Source: DASVBJ01 sp036375895 (GTDB lineage Bacteria > Actinomycetota > Actinomycetes > JACCUZ01). Taken from it: 30,221 nt of DNA. Location: contig DASVBJ010000272.1 in the NCBI GenBank assembly GCA_036375895.1, positions 1 to 30,221 on the forward strand. Reading direction: 5' to 3'. Both the position numbers and the translations under genes were made by a program. Below, one piece after another: positions 7,774 to 15,808 of this stretch. Below the pieces are notes generated by a model, which was not told where the DNA came from, made no database searches, and saw nothing but the letters and a program-made list of their open reading frames with translations. Within the stretch, counting starts at the first letter, position 1, and each line of letters opens with the position of its first letter.

Positions 7774-9924
7774 ATGGCGCAGACAACGGGCGGCCCAGGG
7801 GCCGCCGGCAGGGCACCGGAGGCCGACCAGCCCGGTGCGATCCGCAACGTCGTACTGGTCGGCCACTCCGGGGCCGGCAAGACCACGCTGGTCGAGGCGC
7901 TGCTCGCGGCGACCGGCGTCATCAACCGGGCCGGCCGGGTCGAGGACGGCACGACCGTCAGCGACTTCGACGAGGCCGAGGCCCGCCAGCAGCGGTCCGT
8001 CTCGCTGGCACTCGCACCGCTCGAGCACCGCAAGACCAAGGTCAACCTGCTCGACACGCCGGGCTACGCGGACTTCGTCGGGGACCTGCGCGCCGGACTG
8101 CGCGCGGCCGACGCCGCCCTCTTCGTCGTGTCCGCCGTCGACGGCATCGACGGCTCCACCCGGATGCTCTGGGAGGAGTGCGCCGCGGTCGGGATGCCCC
8201 GCGCGGTCGTCATCACCAAGCTCGACAAGGAGCGCGCCGACTTCGACGAGGCGGTCGCGATCTGCCAGCGGGTCTTCGGGGACGGCGTGCTGCCGCTCTA
8301 CCTGCCCCTCGCCGCCGACGACGGCGGCGCCGCGGGGCTCATCGGCCTGCTCGCGCAGCGGGTCCACGACTACTCCGGCGGCACGCGCGTCGAGCGCGAC
8401 CCGGACCCGGAGCACCTGCCGCTCATCGAGAGCGCCCGCAACGCCCTGATCGAGGGGATCATCGCCGAGTCCGAGGACGAGACGCTGATGGAGCGCTACC
8501 TCGGCGGCGAGGACATCGACCTCAAGGTCCTCGTCGACGACCTCGAGACGGCCGTCGCACGGGGCTCCTTCTACCCCGTGCTCGCCACCGCCGCGCCGGT
8601 CGGGCTCGGCAGCGAGGAGCTGCTGGAGCTGATCACCCAGGGCTTCCCCTCTCCGCTGGAGCACGAGGTGCCGCCGGTGACGAGTCCCGACGGGGCTCCG
8701 CGGGGCCCGCTGTCCTGCGACCCCTCCGGCCCGCTGGTGGCGGAGGTGGTCAAGACCACGACCGACCCGTACGTCGGGCGCATCTCCCTGGTCCGGGTCT
8801 TCTCCGGCACCCTCCGTCCCGACACGACGGTGCACGTGTCGGGCCACTTCCTCGCCGACCGCGGGCACGAGGACCATGACCTGGACGAGCGGATCGGCGC
8901 CGTCACCAGCCCGCTCGGCAAGCAGCAGCGGACCGTGTCGCAGTGCACCGCCGGCGACATCTGCGCGGTCGCCAAGCTGAGCCGCGCCGAGACCGGCGAC
9001 ACGCTGTCCGACAAGGACCAGCCGCTGCTCATGGAGCCGTGGGTCATGCCCGAGCCGCTGCTCCCGGTGGCGGTGGTCGCCAAGTCCAAGGCCGACGAGG
9101 ACAAGCTGTCCCAGGGGCTCGGCCGCCTCGTCGCCGAGGACCCGACGCTGCGGCTGGAGATGAACCCGGAGACACACCAGCTGGTGCTCTGGTGCATGGG
9201 CGAGGCCCACCTCGACGTGCTGCTCGACCGGCTGAAGAACCGCTACGGCGTCGACGTCGAGTCGGTGCCCCTGCGGGTGCAGCTGCGGGAGACGTTCGCC
9301 GGGCCGGCCAAGGGCCACGGCCGCCACGTGAAGCAGTCCGGGGGCCACGGCCAGTACGCCATCTGCGACATCGAGGTCGAGCCGCTGGAGTCCGGGGCCG
9401 GGTTCGAGTTCGTGGACAAGGTGGTGGGCGGAGCCGTGCCGCGGCAGTTCATCCCGTCGGTCGAGAAGGGCGTGCGCGCCCAGATGGAGCGTGGCGTCGC
9501 GGCGGGTTACCCCGTCGTGGACATCAGGGTCACCCTGTACGACGGGAAGGCGCACTCGGTCGACTCCTCGGACATGGCGTTCCAGACCGCGGGCGCGCTG
9601 GCGCTCAAGGAAGCCGCGAAGGCCACCCAGATGCACCTGCTGGAGCCGGTCGACGAGCTCTCGGTGCTGGTCTCCGACGAGTACGTCGGGGCGGTGATGA
9701 GCGACCTGTCGACCCGCCGCGGCCGGGTCACCGGCACCGAGCCGGTCGGCAACGGCCGGAGCCTCGTCAAGGCCGAGGTGCCGCAGATCGAGGTCACCCG
9801 CTACGCCGTCGACCTGCGCTCCCTGTCGCACGGCACCGGCACGTTCTCGCGGACCTACCTGCGGCACGAGCCGATGCCGAGCCACGTGGCGGCGAAGGTG
9901 CAGGCGGAGGCCGACGAGTCCTGA
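7774..9924 (+). CDS. EF-G-like GTPase (EF-G2/FusA2 family)
   Basis: Translational GTPase homologue of 716 residues. G1 is GHSGAGKT at 30-37, G3 is DTPGYADF at 94-101, and G4 is TKLDK. The switch-I block reads QQRSVS (72-77) where canonical EF-G has ERGIT, so the invariant threonine is replaced by serine and the usual RG is missing. EF-G domains II to V follow, including FAGPAKGHGRHVKQSGGHGQYA and the C-terminal SHGTGTFSRTYL. This fits the EF-G2 paralogue of actinobacteria, whose role is unsettled; it is not the main elongation factor, which sits in the str operon. The ATG at 7774 has GGAGG nine bases upstream. It stands alone and diverges from a membrane protein gene. Confidence 0.93.
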   Translation: MAQTTGGPGAAGRAPEADQPGAIRNVVLVGHSGAGKTTLVEALLAATGVINRAGRVEDGTTVSDFDEAEARQQRSVSLALAPLEHRKTKVNLLDTPGYADFVGDLRAGLRAADAALFVVSAVDGIDGSTRMLWEECAAVGMPRAVVITKLDKERADFDEAVAICQRVFGDGVLPLYLPLAADDGGAAGLIGLLAQRVHDYSGGTRVERDPDPEHLPLIESARNALIEGIIAESEDETLMERYLGGEDIDLKVLVDDLETAVARGSFYPVLATAAPVGLGSEELLELITQGFPSPLEHEVPPVTSPDGAPRGPLSCDPSGPLVAEVVKTTTDPYVGRISLVRVFSGTLRPDTTVHVSGHFLADRGHEDHDLDERIGAVTSPLGKQQRTVSQCTAGDICAVAKLSRAETGDTLSDKDQPLLMEPWVMPEPLLPVAVVAKSKADEDKLSQGLGRLVAEDPTLRLEMNPETHQLVLWCMGEAHLDVLLDRLKNRYGVDVESVPLRVQLRETFAGPAKGHGRHVKQSGGHGQYAICDIEVEPLESGAGFEFVDKVVGGAVPRQFIPSVEKGVRAQMERGVAAGYPVVDIRVTLYDGKAHSVDSSDMAFQTAGALALKEAAKATQMHLLEPVDELSVLVSDEYVGAVMSDLSTRRGRVTGTEPVGNGRSLVKAEVPQIEVTRYAVDLRSLSHGTGTFSRTYLRHEPMPSHVAAKVQAEADES

Positions 9925-9965
9925 CCGATCCGGTCGGATCGCCCGTGGCGCCGGGCGCCGGTCAC

Positions 9966-9971
9966 TAGGCT
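9966..9971 (+). promoter_or_regulatory. Candidate leaderless promoter -10 box
   Basis: TAGGCT lies six bases before the GTG of the following gene, which has no ribosome binding site. This spacing is typical of leaderless actinobacterial transcripts. No clear -35 is seen. Read-through from the upstream GTPase gene, which ends 53 bases before the GTG, is an alternative. Confidence 0.45.
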
Positions 9972-9977
9972 CGGCCC

Positions 9978-10472
9978 GTGACCACGTCCGGCGCGGCGGC
10001 CGCGGCCGCCGATCCGGTGAGGCTGCGCCCGCTCGCGGCCTCGTGGCGGGCCCTGCTCACGGTGGTGCTCGCCGGCCTCTTCCTGGCCGGCACGCTCGTC
10101 GGTGACGACCCCTGGTGGCCGTTCGGGCCCTGGCGGATGTTCTCGACCGCGACCAGGCCCGGCGGCGCCGTCGTGGCGATGTCGATCCAGGCGCGGACGG
10201 CTGAGGACCCGCGGTGGCGTCCGGCGCCGCTGGACCAGACCACCGTCGGGCTGACCCGGGCAGAGGTCGAGGGGCGCATCCCGCAGATCGTCACCGATCC
10301 CGCCCGCCTGGGGACCCTCGCGGCCTCGCACCGGCGGCTGCGCCCGCAGGACCCGGCGTGGACCGGGGTGCGCCTCGTCCGCCGGGCCGCGGTGCTCGAC
10401 GGACGTAGCCCCACCGGCGAGATCCGCGAGACCGTCCTGGCGGAGTGGACCTCCGGGGCGGGCCGGCCGTGA
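9978..10472 (+). CDS. Membrane-anchored conserved hypothetical paired with HTTM protein
   Basis: Protein of 164 residues with an Ala-rich start, one membrane segment at about 25-42, and a Trp-rich WWPFGPWRMFST block right after it. The rest is a soluble domain with GLTRAEVEGRIPQI and LRPQDPAWTGVRLVRR, likely outside the membrane or at its surface. I do not recognise a named family. It overlaps the HTTM gene by four bases (GTGA), so the two proteins are very probably made together and may act together. The GTG start has no ribosome site but has a -10-like TAGGCT six bases upstream, suggesting leaderless translation. Confidence 0.75.
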   Translation: MTTSGAAAAAADPVRLRPLAASWRALLTVVLAGLFLAGTLVGDDPWWPFGPWRMFSTATRPGGAVVAMSIQARTAEDPRWRPAPLDQTTVGLTRAEVEGRIPQIVTDPARLGTLAASHRRLRPQDPAWTGVRLVRRAAVLDGRSPTGEIRETVLAEWTSGAGRP

Positions 10473-11374
10473 CCGGGCGGCTGCGCGGCTGGCTGTTCTC
10501 CCCCGCACCGCTGGCCCGCGTGGCGCTGCTCCGGCTCGCGGTGTTCGCGTTCGTCGTCGTCGACGTCCTGCAGCTGCACAGCTCGGGGTGGTACCACGGC
10601 TACGCCGACCCCGTCTGGTACGAGCCGCTGGTGGTCGGCAAGATCCTCCACCTGCCGCCCGCCGACGTGCTCCTCGTGGAGCTGCTGAAGTGGGGCACGG
10701 TGCTCGCCGCGGTGGCCGCCATGACCGGCCGGGCCCCGCGGCTGCTGGGCTGGGCGACCGCGCTGCTGTGGGCGTGGTACCAGTACGTCGCCTTCGCCTA
10801 CGGGAAGGTCGACCACGACCGGGCCGACTTCCTCGTCGCCCTGATGCTGCTGCCCACCGTGGGGGTTGCCCACCTCCGCGACCGGCGGGGGTCCGAGGCC
10901 GCGGGCTGGGCGCTACGGGTCGTGCAGCTGATGGCGATCGCGACGTACTTCTTCTCGGCCTTCGCCAAGCTGCGCTTCGGCGGCCCCGGCTGGGTCGACT
11001 CGGCCACCCTCACCCGGGCGGTGGTCCGGCGCGGCACCGAGCTCGGCGAGCTGCTGCTGCAGGTGCCGGGTCTGATGCATCTGTCGCAGTACCTGATCAT
11101 CTCCGTCGAGCTGCTCTCCCCGCTGATCTTCTTCGTCAGCGAGCGGTGGCGGCGGCGCATGGTGCTCGGCTGGTACCTGTTCCACCTGATGGTCTACTCG
11201 ACGATCACGATCGCGTTCTGGCCGCACCTCGTCGTGCTGCTCGCCTTCCTGCCGCTGGAGGACTACCGGGACCGGGCCGAGGCGTGGTGGCGGCGGCGGG
11301 CGCAGACGCCGGCGACCGTGCCCAGCCCCCGGACCGCCGACGATCAGGCGTCGGAGCCGGCGCCCGGCCGCTGA
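10469..11374 (+). CDS. HTTM (vitamin K-dependent carboxylase-like) membrane protein
   Basis: Polytopic membrane protein of 301 residues. The block YFFSAFAKLRFGGPGW near 160-175, with a lysine at about 167 inside a membrane helix, matches the HTTM/VKGC-like signature. Other hydrophobic segments lie at about 18-36, 66-86, 92-112, 118-136, 203-224 and 232-262. HTTM proteins are distant relatives of vitamin K-dependent gamma-carboxylase; for most bacterial members the substrate is unknown. The GTG at 10469 overlaps the preceding stop codon. The 3' end overlaps the convergent DCC1 gene by 31 bases. HTTM and DCC1 domains often co-occur or are fused, which strengthens both calls. Confidence 0.85.
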   Translation: MTGRLRGWLFSPAPLARVALLRLAVFAFVVVDVLQLHSSGWYHGYADPVWYEPLVVGKILHLPPADVLLVELLKWGTVLAAVAAMTGRAPRLLGWATALLWAWYQYVAFAYGKVDHDRADFLVALMLLPTVGVAHLRDRRGSEAAGWALRVVQLMAIATYFFSAFAKLRFGGPGWVDSATLTRAVVRRGTELGELLLQVPGLMHLSQYLIISVELLSPLIFFVSERWRRRMVLGWYLFHLMVYSTITIAFWPHLVVLLAFLPLEDYRDRAEAWWRRRAQTPATVPSPRTADDQASEPAPGR

Positions 11375-11748
11375 GAGGCCGGCAGCGAGCAGGCCGGTGT
11401 GCCCCCCGGGAGCCGCGACCGGTTGCGGGCCACCCAGCCGTACACGAGACCGGCGAGCTGGTTGACCCCGGGCAGGAGCAGAGCCGCGCCGAGCGGACGC
11501 CACCACGGCGCGGAGGCCAGCAGCAGCCGGGCCACGGCGTCCTGCGCGGCGAAGGCGCGGCCCCCGGCGTCGACGTACTGCAACGCCGCGTCGCACTGCT
11601 GCGCGGTGAGGCCGAGGGCCGGCAGGTCCGCGTCCTGATAGGCGGTCACGCGGTAGGTCGGCCGCAACCGGCGCACCACGAACGCCGCGAGACGGGTGCA
11701 GACGCCGCAGTCACCGTCGTAGACCAGGACGGGCTTGCTCGGGCTCAT
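11344..11748 (-). CDS. DCC1-like thiol-disulfide oxidoreductase family protein
   Basis: Small protein (134 residues) starting with VLVYDGDCGVC. It holds the DxxC motif (Asp11, Cys14) and a CxxC pair (Cys14, Cys17), typical of the DCC1/DUF393 family, which has a thioredoxin-like fold. Further family blocks are AYQDADLPALGLT and AFAAQDAVARLLL, and a hydrophobic stretch follows near 84-100. A redox role is inferred from the motif; the target is not known. It converges on the HTTM gene and the two coding sequences overlap by 31 bases at their 3' ends. It is followed on the same strand by no close gene, since the GH15-like gene lies upstream. Confidence 0.88.
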   Translation of the reverse strand: MSPSKPVLVYDGDCGVCTRLAAFVVRRLRPTYRVTAYQDADLPALGLTAQQCDAALQYVDAGGRAFAAQDAVARLLLASAPWWRPLGAALLLPGVNQLAGLVYGWVARNRSRLPGGTPACSLPASQRPGAGSDA

Positions 11749-11793
11749 GCCCCCAATGCTCCCAGGCCGGGACGGGCGGCGCAGCCGGCCGGG

Positions 11794-13110
11794 TCAGCCG
11801 ACCGGCGGCACGGGCAGGCCGCGGTCGCGGGCGACCAGGGTGAGCAGCACGGCGGCGTCGGTCCAGCCGAGCGGCGCCACCGCCACCGGGTGTCCCTTCT
11901 GGTCGACCCGCTCCGGCAGCGAGCCCACCGCAGTGGTGTGCGCGCCCAGCCAGCCGACGATCCGGGTCGCCGCCGCCGCGTCGCCGCTCGCCGCCATCGC
12001 CAGGGCCAGGGCAGCGGTCGTCGGGGTCCAAGCCACCTGCCGGTGGCCGGGGAAGCGCTCGCCGGGGACGTAGCCCCCCGTCCGGGTGCGCAGGGCTGCG
12101 GCCGTCCGCACGACGGCGGCCTCCACCGCGGCGTCGCGCGGCCCGAACGGCGCGGCCAGCCAGGCGACGCTCGCGTCCTGCCCGCCGGCGCCGTCCGGGG
12201 CTCGGGTGAAGCCGTGCGCCGCGTAGTGGCGGCGCACCGCTCTCGCCAGGCGCCCGGCGGCAGCCGTCCACCGGTGCTCCTCTGCCGTCGCGCCCCGGGA
12301 GCGTGCGATCGCCGCCGCGCTCCGGAGGCCGGCGAGCAGCGGCCCGGCCAACCCGAGGGAGGCCCTGGCTCGGCCGGTCTCCCAGTAGTCGTAGGACTTC
12401 CTGGGCAGGCCGCGCCCGTCCAGCGACCGGGCCGCCACGTCCGCCGCGCGGCGCACGGCGGGCCACAGCGCCGCGACCCGGTCGGGCGCGTCATCGGCGG
12501 TCTCGGCGGTCTCGGCGACGAACCAGACGGCCCACGGCACCCAGCCCACGGCGTCCAGCTGGTCGCGGCGGCCGTCGTCGACCGGGTGCCCGGACGGCCG
12601 GTAGCGCGCCGCCCAGGTGCCGTCCGGCCGCTGCACCGATGCGAGGAAGTCGAGCACGTCGAACGCCTCGTCGGGGTGGCCGGTCGCGGCGAAAGCCGCC
12701 GCGTACCAGCTCGCGTCGCGCGGCCACACGTAGCGCCAGTAGCCCCGCAGCGAGGCCACCGCGGCGCCGCCGGTCGACAGCAGCCGCAGGTCCAGCAGCG
12801 CCCGCTCGGCCAGCTGGCGCTCGGCGTCCGTGCTGCCCGGCACCACGCCGGCGGCGAGCCACGCCCGGCTCTCGGCGACCGCGGCCGCGTCGACCCGGCC
12901 GCTGGCCAGCTGGCTGGTGCCGGGCAGGAAGCGGCCCCGGGTGTGCGGGCCGAGCTGCACCGGGGCGCCGTCGCCGGGCGACAGGGCGATGCCCGCACTG
13001 CGCAGCGGCGGGACCCGTGGCTCGAGCCAGTTGGCCACCCCCAGCAGCAGAACGAAGCACAGCGGCGCCGCGACGGCGAAGCTGCGCCCCCCCGGGCTGT
13101 TCCTGGCCAC
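11794..13110 (-). CDS. GH15-like glycoside hydrolase, membrane-anchored or secreted
   Basis: Protein of 438 residues with an N-terminal hydrophobic segment (about 10-28), so the body is probably outside the membrane. The (alpha/alpha)6-barrel glucoamylase-like signatures are seen in order: YWRYVWPRDASW near 124-135, DYWE at 241-244 (equivalent to the first catalytic-region glutamate) and LPERVD with Glu400, followed by PLGWTDAAVLL. GH15 enzymes cleave alpha-glucans or trehalose; which substrate applies cannot be told. It is shorter than bacterial glucoamylases with an N-terminal beta-sandwich, which appears to be absent. The GTG start has no obvious ribosome site. The gene lies 45 bases upstream of the DCC1 gene on the same strand, so the two may be co-transcribed. 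Confidence 0.8.
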   Translation of the reverse strand: MARNSPGGRSFAVAAPLCFVLLLGVANWLEPRVPPLRSAGIALSPGDGAPVQLGPHTRGRFLPGTSQLASGRVDAAAVAESRAWLAAGVVPGSTDAERQLAERALLDLRLLSTGGAAVASLRGYWRYVWPRDASWYAAAFAATGHPDEAFDVLDFLASVQRPDGTWAARYRPSGHPVDDGRRDQLDAVGWVPWAVWFVAETAETADDAPDRVAALWPAVRRAADVAARSLDGRGLPRKSYDYWETGRARASLGLAGPLLAGLRSAAAIARSRGATAEEHRWTAAAGRLARAVRRHYAAHGFTRAPDGAGGQDASVAWLAAPFGPRDAAVEAAVVRTAAALRTRTGGYVPGERFPGHRQVAWTPTTAALALAMAASGDAAAATRIVGWLGAHTTAVGSLPERVDQKGHPVAVAPLGWTDAAVLLTLVARDRGLPVPPVG

Positions 13111-13156
13111 GTGCCGATGATGGTCCGCCCGGGGCGGGCCCGTCCGGTGTTCGGCG

Positions 13157-13714
13157 CTAGTCGCCGGGCCACGCGCCCGCGAGGAGCGCGCGCGTCTCGC
13201 CCAGCAGCTGGGGCAGCACCTTGGTGCGCCCCACCACGGGCATGAAGTTGGTGTCGCCGCCCCAGCGCGGCACGACGTGCTGGTGGAGGTGGGCGACGAT
13301 GCCGGCGCCGGCGACGCCGCCCTGGTTCATGCCGATGTTGAACCCCTGGGCGCCCGACGCCGCCCGCAGCGCGGTCATGGCGCTCTGCGTGAAGCGGGCG
13401 AGCTCGGCGACCTCGGTGTCCTCGAGCTCGGTGTAGTCGGCGACGTGCCGGTAGGGGCACACCATGAGGTGCCCACCGTTGTAGGGGTACAGGTTGAGCA
13501 CGGCGTAGACGAGCTGGCCGCGGGCGACGACGAGCCCCTCCTCGTCGCCCATCGTCGGGATCGCGCAGAACGGGCAGCCCTCGTCCTCGGACCCCGGCTT
13601 GCCCTCCCCCTTGATGTAGGCCATCCGGTGCGGCATCCAGAGGCGCTGGAAGCCGTCGGGGTCGCCGACACCGTGCTGACGCTCGGCGTCAGCGGCCTCG
13701 TCGTACGACGTCAC
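13157..13714 (-). CDS. HIT-family nucleotide hydrolase/AP4A phosphorylase-like
   Basis: HIT protein of 185 residues with the histidine triad H142-x-H144-x-H146 in the context AHLHQHVVPRW, and the N-terminal pair CPFC (47-50) that may bind zinc. The blocks NLYPYNGGHLMVCPYRH and GFNIGMNQG are conserved in the subgroup that includes the mycobacterial diadenosine tetraphosphate phosphorylase Rv2613c. It therefore probably cleaves dinucleoside polyphosphates or related AMP conjugates. The GTG start overlaps the thrS stop by four bases (GTGA), the same arrangement as in mycobacteria, where thrS, HIT and pgsA follow each other. The exact substrate is not proven by sequence. Confidence 0.93.
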   Translation of the reverse strand: MTSYDEAADAERQHGVGDPDGFQRLWMPHRMAYIKGEGKPGSEDEGCPFCAIPTMGDEEGLVVARGQLVYAVLNLYPYNGGHLMVCPYRHVADYTELEDTEVAELARFTQSAMTALRAASGAQGFNIGMNQGGVAGAGIVAHLHQHVVPRWGGDTNFMPVVGRTKVLPQLLGETRALLAGAWPGD

Positions 13715-15681
13715 ACCTGCACCCGGTCCGCGACGGCTCGCACGATCTCGGCGACCGCCTCGTCGACGGGCACGCCGTTCTTCTGCTCGCCGCTGCGGTA
13801 GCGGAAGGAGACGGCTCCCTTGGCGACGTCGTCGTCACCCGCCAGCAGCATGTAGGGCACCTTCTGCCTCTGGGCGTTGCGGATCTTCTTCTGCATGCGG
13901 TCGTCGGAGTCGTCGACTTCAACCCGGATGCCCTCGGCGGCGAGCCTGGCGGCCACGTCCCGCAGGTAGGGCACGTGCTCGTCGGTGATCGGGATGCCGA
14001 CGACCTGCACCGGCGCCAGCCAGGGCGGGAACGCGCCCGCGTAGTGCTCCACGAGCACACCGAGGAACCGCTCGATCGAGCCGAACTTCGCCGAGTGGAT
14101 CATCACCGGCTGCTGCCGCGACCCGTCGGCGGCCTGGTACTCCAGGCCGAACCCGGCCGGCTGGTTGAAGTCGTACTGCACCGTCGACATCTGCCAGGTG
14201 CGCCCGATCGCGTCCTTCGCCTGCACCGAGATCTTCGGGCCGTAGAAGGCGGCGCCGCCTGGGTCGGGCACCAGCTCCAGACCGGTCTCGGTCGCAGCCT
14301 CCTCGAGGATCCGGGTCGCCTCCTCCCACTGCTCGTCGGTGCCGATGAACTTGTCCGAGCCGGGCTCCCGGGTCGACAGCTCGAGGTAGAAGTCCTCGAG
14401 GCCGAAGTCCTTGAGCAGCCCCAGCAGGAAGCCCAACAGGTGCTTGATCTCGTCCGGCGCCTGCTCCGGGGTCACGTACGAGTGCGAGTCGTCCATCGTC
14501 AGGCCACGCACCCGGGTCAGGCCGTGCACGACACCGGACTTCTCGAACCGGTAGACCGAGCCGAGCTCGAACAGCCGCAACGGCAGCTCGCGGTAGGACC
14601 GCCCGCGGGACCTGAAGATCAGGTTGTGCATCGGGCAGTTCATGGCCTTGAGGTAGTAGCGCGCGCCCTCCATCTCCATGGGCGGGAACATCGTCTCGGC
14701 GTAGTAGGGCAGGTGGCCGGAAGTCTCGAACAGCCCCTGCTTCGAGATGTGCGGGGTGCCGACGAACTGGAAGCCCTCTTCGATGTGCCGCCGACGGACG
14801 TAGTCCTCCATTTCCCGCTTGATCACGCCACCCTTCGGGTGGAACACGGCGAGCCCCGAGCCCAGCTCATCGGGGAACGAGTACAGGTCGAGCTCTGCGC
14901 CGAGCTTGCGGTGATCGCGCTTCTCGGCCTCCGCCAGCTGCTGCTGATAGTCCTTGAGCGCCTCGCGGGTCTCCCACGCGGTGCCGTAGATGCGCTGCAG
15001 CTGCGGGTTCTTCTCGCTACCCCGCCAGTAGGCCGCGGCGACGCGCGTCAGCTTGTACGCCGGGATGTGCCGGGTGGTCGGCACGTGCGGTCCCCGGCAC
15101 AAGTCCTTCCAGGCGAGCGAGCCGTCCTTGCGGAGGTTGTCGTAGATGGTGAGCTCTCCCCCGCCCACCTCCATCGCGGCGCCTTCCGCTGCCTCGGCCG
15201 CGGCCGGCCCCTTGAGCCCGATCAGCTCGAGCTTGTACGGCTCGTCGGCGAGCTCGGCGCGGGCCGCGTCCTCGTCGACCACCCGGCGGGAGAAGGACTG
15301 GCCCTCCTTGACGATCTGCTGCATCCGCTTGTCGATGCGGGCCAGGTCCTCGGGGTGGAACGGCTCCGCCACGTCGAAGTCGTAGTAGAAGCCGTTCTCG
15401 ATCGGCGGGCCGATGCCGAGCCTGGCCTGCGGGTAGAGCTCCTGTACGGCCTGCGCCATCACGTGCGCGGTGGAGTGGCGCAGGATCGCCCGGCCGTCCG
15501 GCGAGTCGATCAGCACCGGCTCGACGACGTCGCCATCCTGCACGGGATGGGCCAGGTCGCGGAGCTCGCCGGAGACCCGGGCCGCGATGACCGCCTTGTC
15601 CTCGGGGAGCACGTCCGCGGCCGTCGTGCCGGCGGCGACCTGACGCTCGCTGCCGTCGACGGTGATGCGGAGGTCGGACAC
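13711..15681 (-). CDS. thrS: Threonyl-tRNA synthetase
   Basis: Complete class II synthetase (656 residues) that charges tRNA-Thr. An N-terminal TGS domain covers about 1-60. The editing domain follows with the metal-like HSTAHVMAQ motif (His69, His73) and DLCRGPHVP. The catalytic core has MNCPMHN, the VYRFEKSG motif-2 region, DDSHSYV and MIHSAKFGSIERF, which contain the zinc ligands Cys-His-His. The C-terminal anticodon-binding domain includes VQVVGIPITDEHVPY. The GTG start at 15681 has GGAG six bases upstream. A TAGCAT hexamer (minus strand, 15715-15720) is a candidate -10. The gene is the first of a thrS-HIT pair. Confidence 0.98.
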   Translation of the reverse strand: MSDLRITVDGSERQVAAGTTAADVLPEDKAVIAARVSGELRDLAHPVQDGDVVEPVLIDSPDGRAILRHSTAHVMAQAVQELYPQARLGIGPPIENGFYYDFDVAEPFHPEDLARIDKRMQQIVKEGQSFSRRVVDEDAARAELADEPYKLELIGLKGPAAAEAAEGAAMEVGGGELTIYDNLRKDGSLAWKDLCRGPHVPTTRHIPAYKLTRVAAAYWRGSEKNPQLQRIYGTAWETREALKDYQQQLAEAEKRDHRKLGAELDLYSFPDELGSGLAVFHPKGGVIKREMEDYVRRRHIEEGFQFVGTPHISKQGLFETSGHLPYYAETMFPPMEMEGARYYLKAMNCPMHNLIFRSRGRSYRELPLRLFELGSVYRFEKSGVVHGLTRVRGLTMDDSHSYVTPEQAPDEIKHLLGFLLGLLKDFGLEDFYLELSTREPGSDKFIGTDEQWEEATRILEEAATETGLELVPDPGGAAFYGPKISVQAKDAIGRTWQMSTVQYDFNQPAGFGLEYQAADGSRQQPVMIHSAKFGSIERFLGVLVEHYAGAFPPWLAPVQVVGIPITDEHVPYLRDVAARLAAEGIRVEVDDSDDRMQKKIRNAQRQKVPYMLLAGDDDVAKGAVSFRYRSGEQKNGVPVDEAVAEIVRAVADRVQV

Positions 15682-15714
15682 GGAGGCTCCTCGGGTCGGT
15701 GTGGCTGTCCGCCG

Positions 15715-15720
15715 ATGCTA
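15715..15720 (-). promoter_or_regulatory. Candidate -10 box of thrS
   Basis: TAGCAT on the minus strand, 33 bases before the thrS GTG, identical to the candidate upstream of pgsA. The intergenic region (15682-15808) has no obvious T-box or attenuator hairpin, so conventional control of thrS is likely. On the plus strand TAGATT at 15776-15781 may serve the phosphatase gene. Confidence 0.4.
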
Positions 15721-15808
15721 CCGAGCGCGCAGGGCCCCCCTCCTGCGGGTTTCTCGGCCCGACCGCCCCCGGGGATAGATTGCCAGGGGCCCGACCGACG
15801 GAGAGCCG

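Noticed and set aside
5988..8879. Very long plus-strand open frame (963 codons) across patA, pgsA and part of the EF-G-like gene
   Set aside because: Arg/Pro/His-rich translation with no recognisable domain, lying antisense to well-supported genes on the left and out of frame with the GTPase on the right. Such frames are a by-product of very high GC.
7654..9885. Minus-strand 743-codon open frame opposite the EF-G-like gene
   Set aside because: Exact antisense shadow of a gene with clear GTPase motifs; low-complexity His/Arg/Leu composition, no ribosome site.
10588..13245. Plus-strand 885-codon open frame over HTTM, DCC1 and GH15-like genes
   Set aside because: Spans three genes with recognised motifs in other frames or on the other strand; its own translation is Arg/Gly/Ala-rich without any motif.
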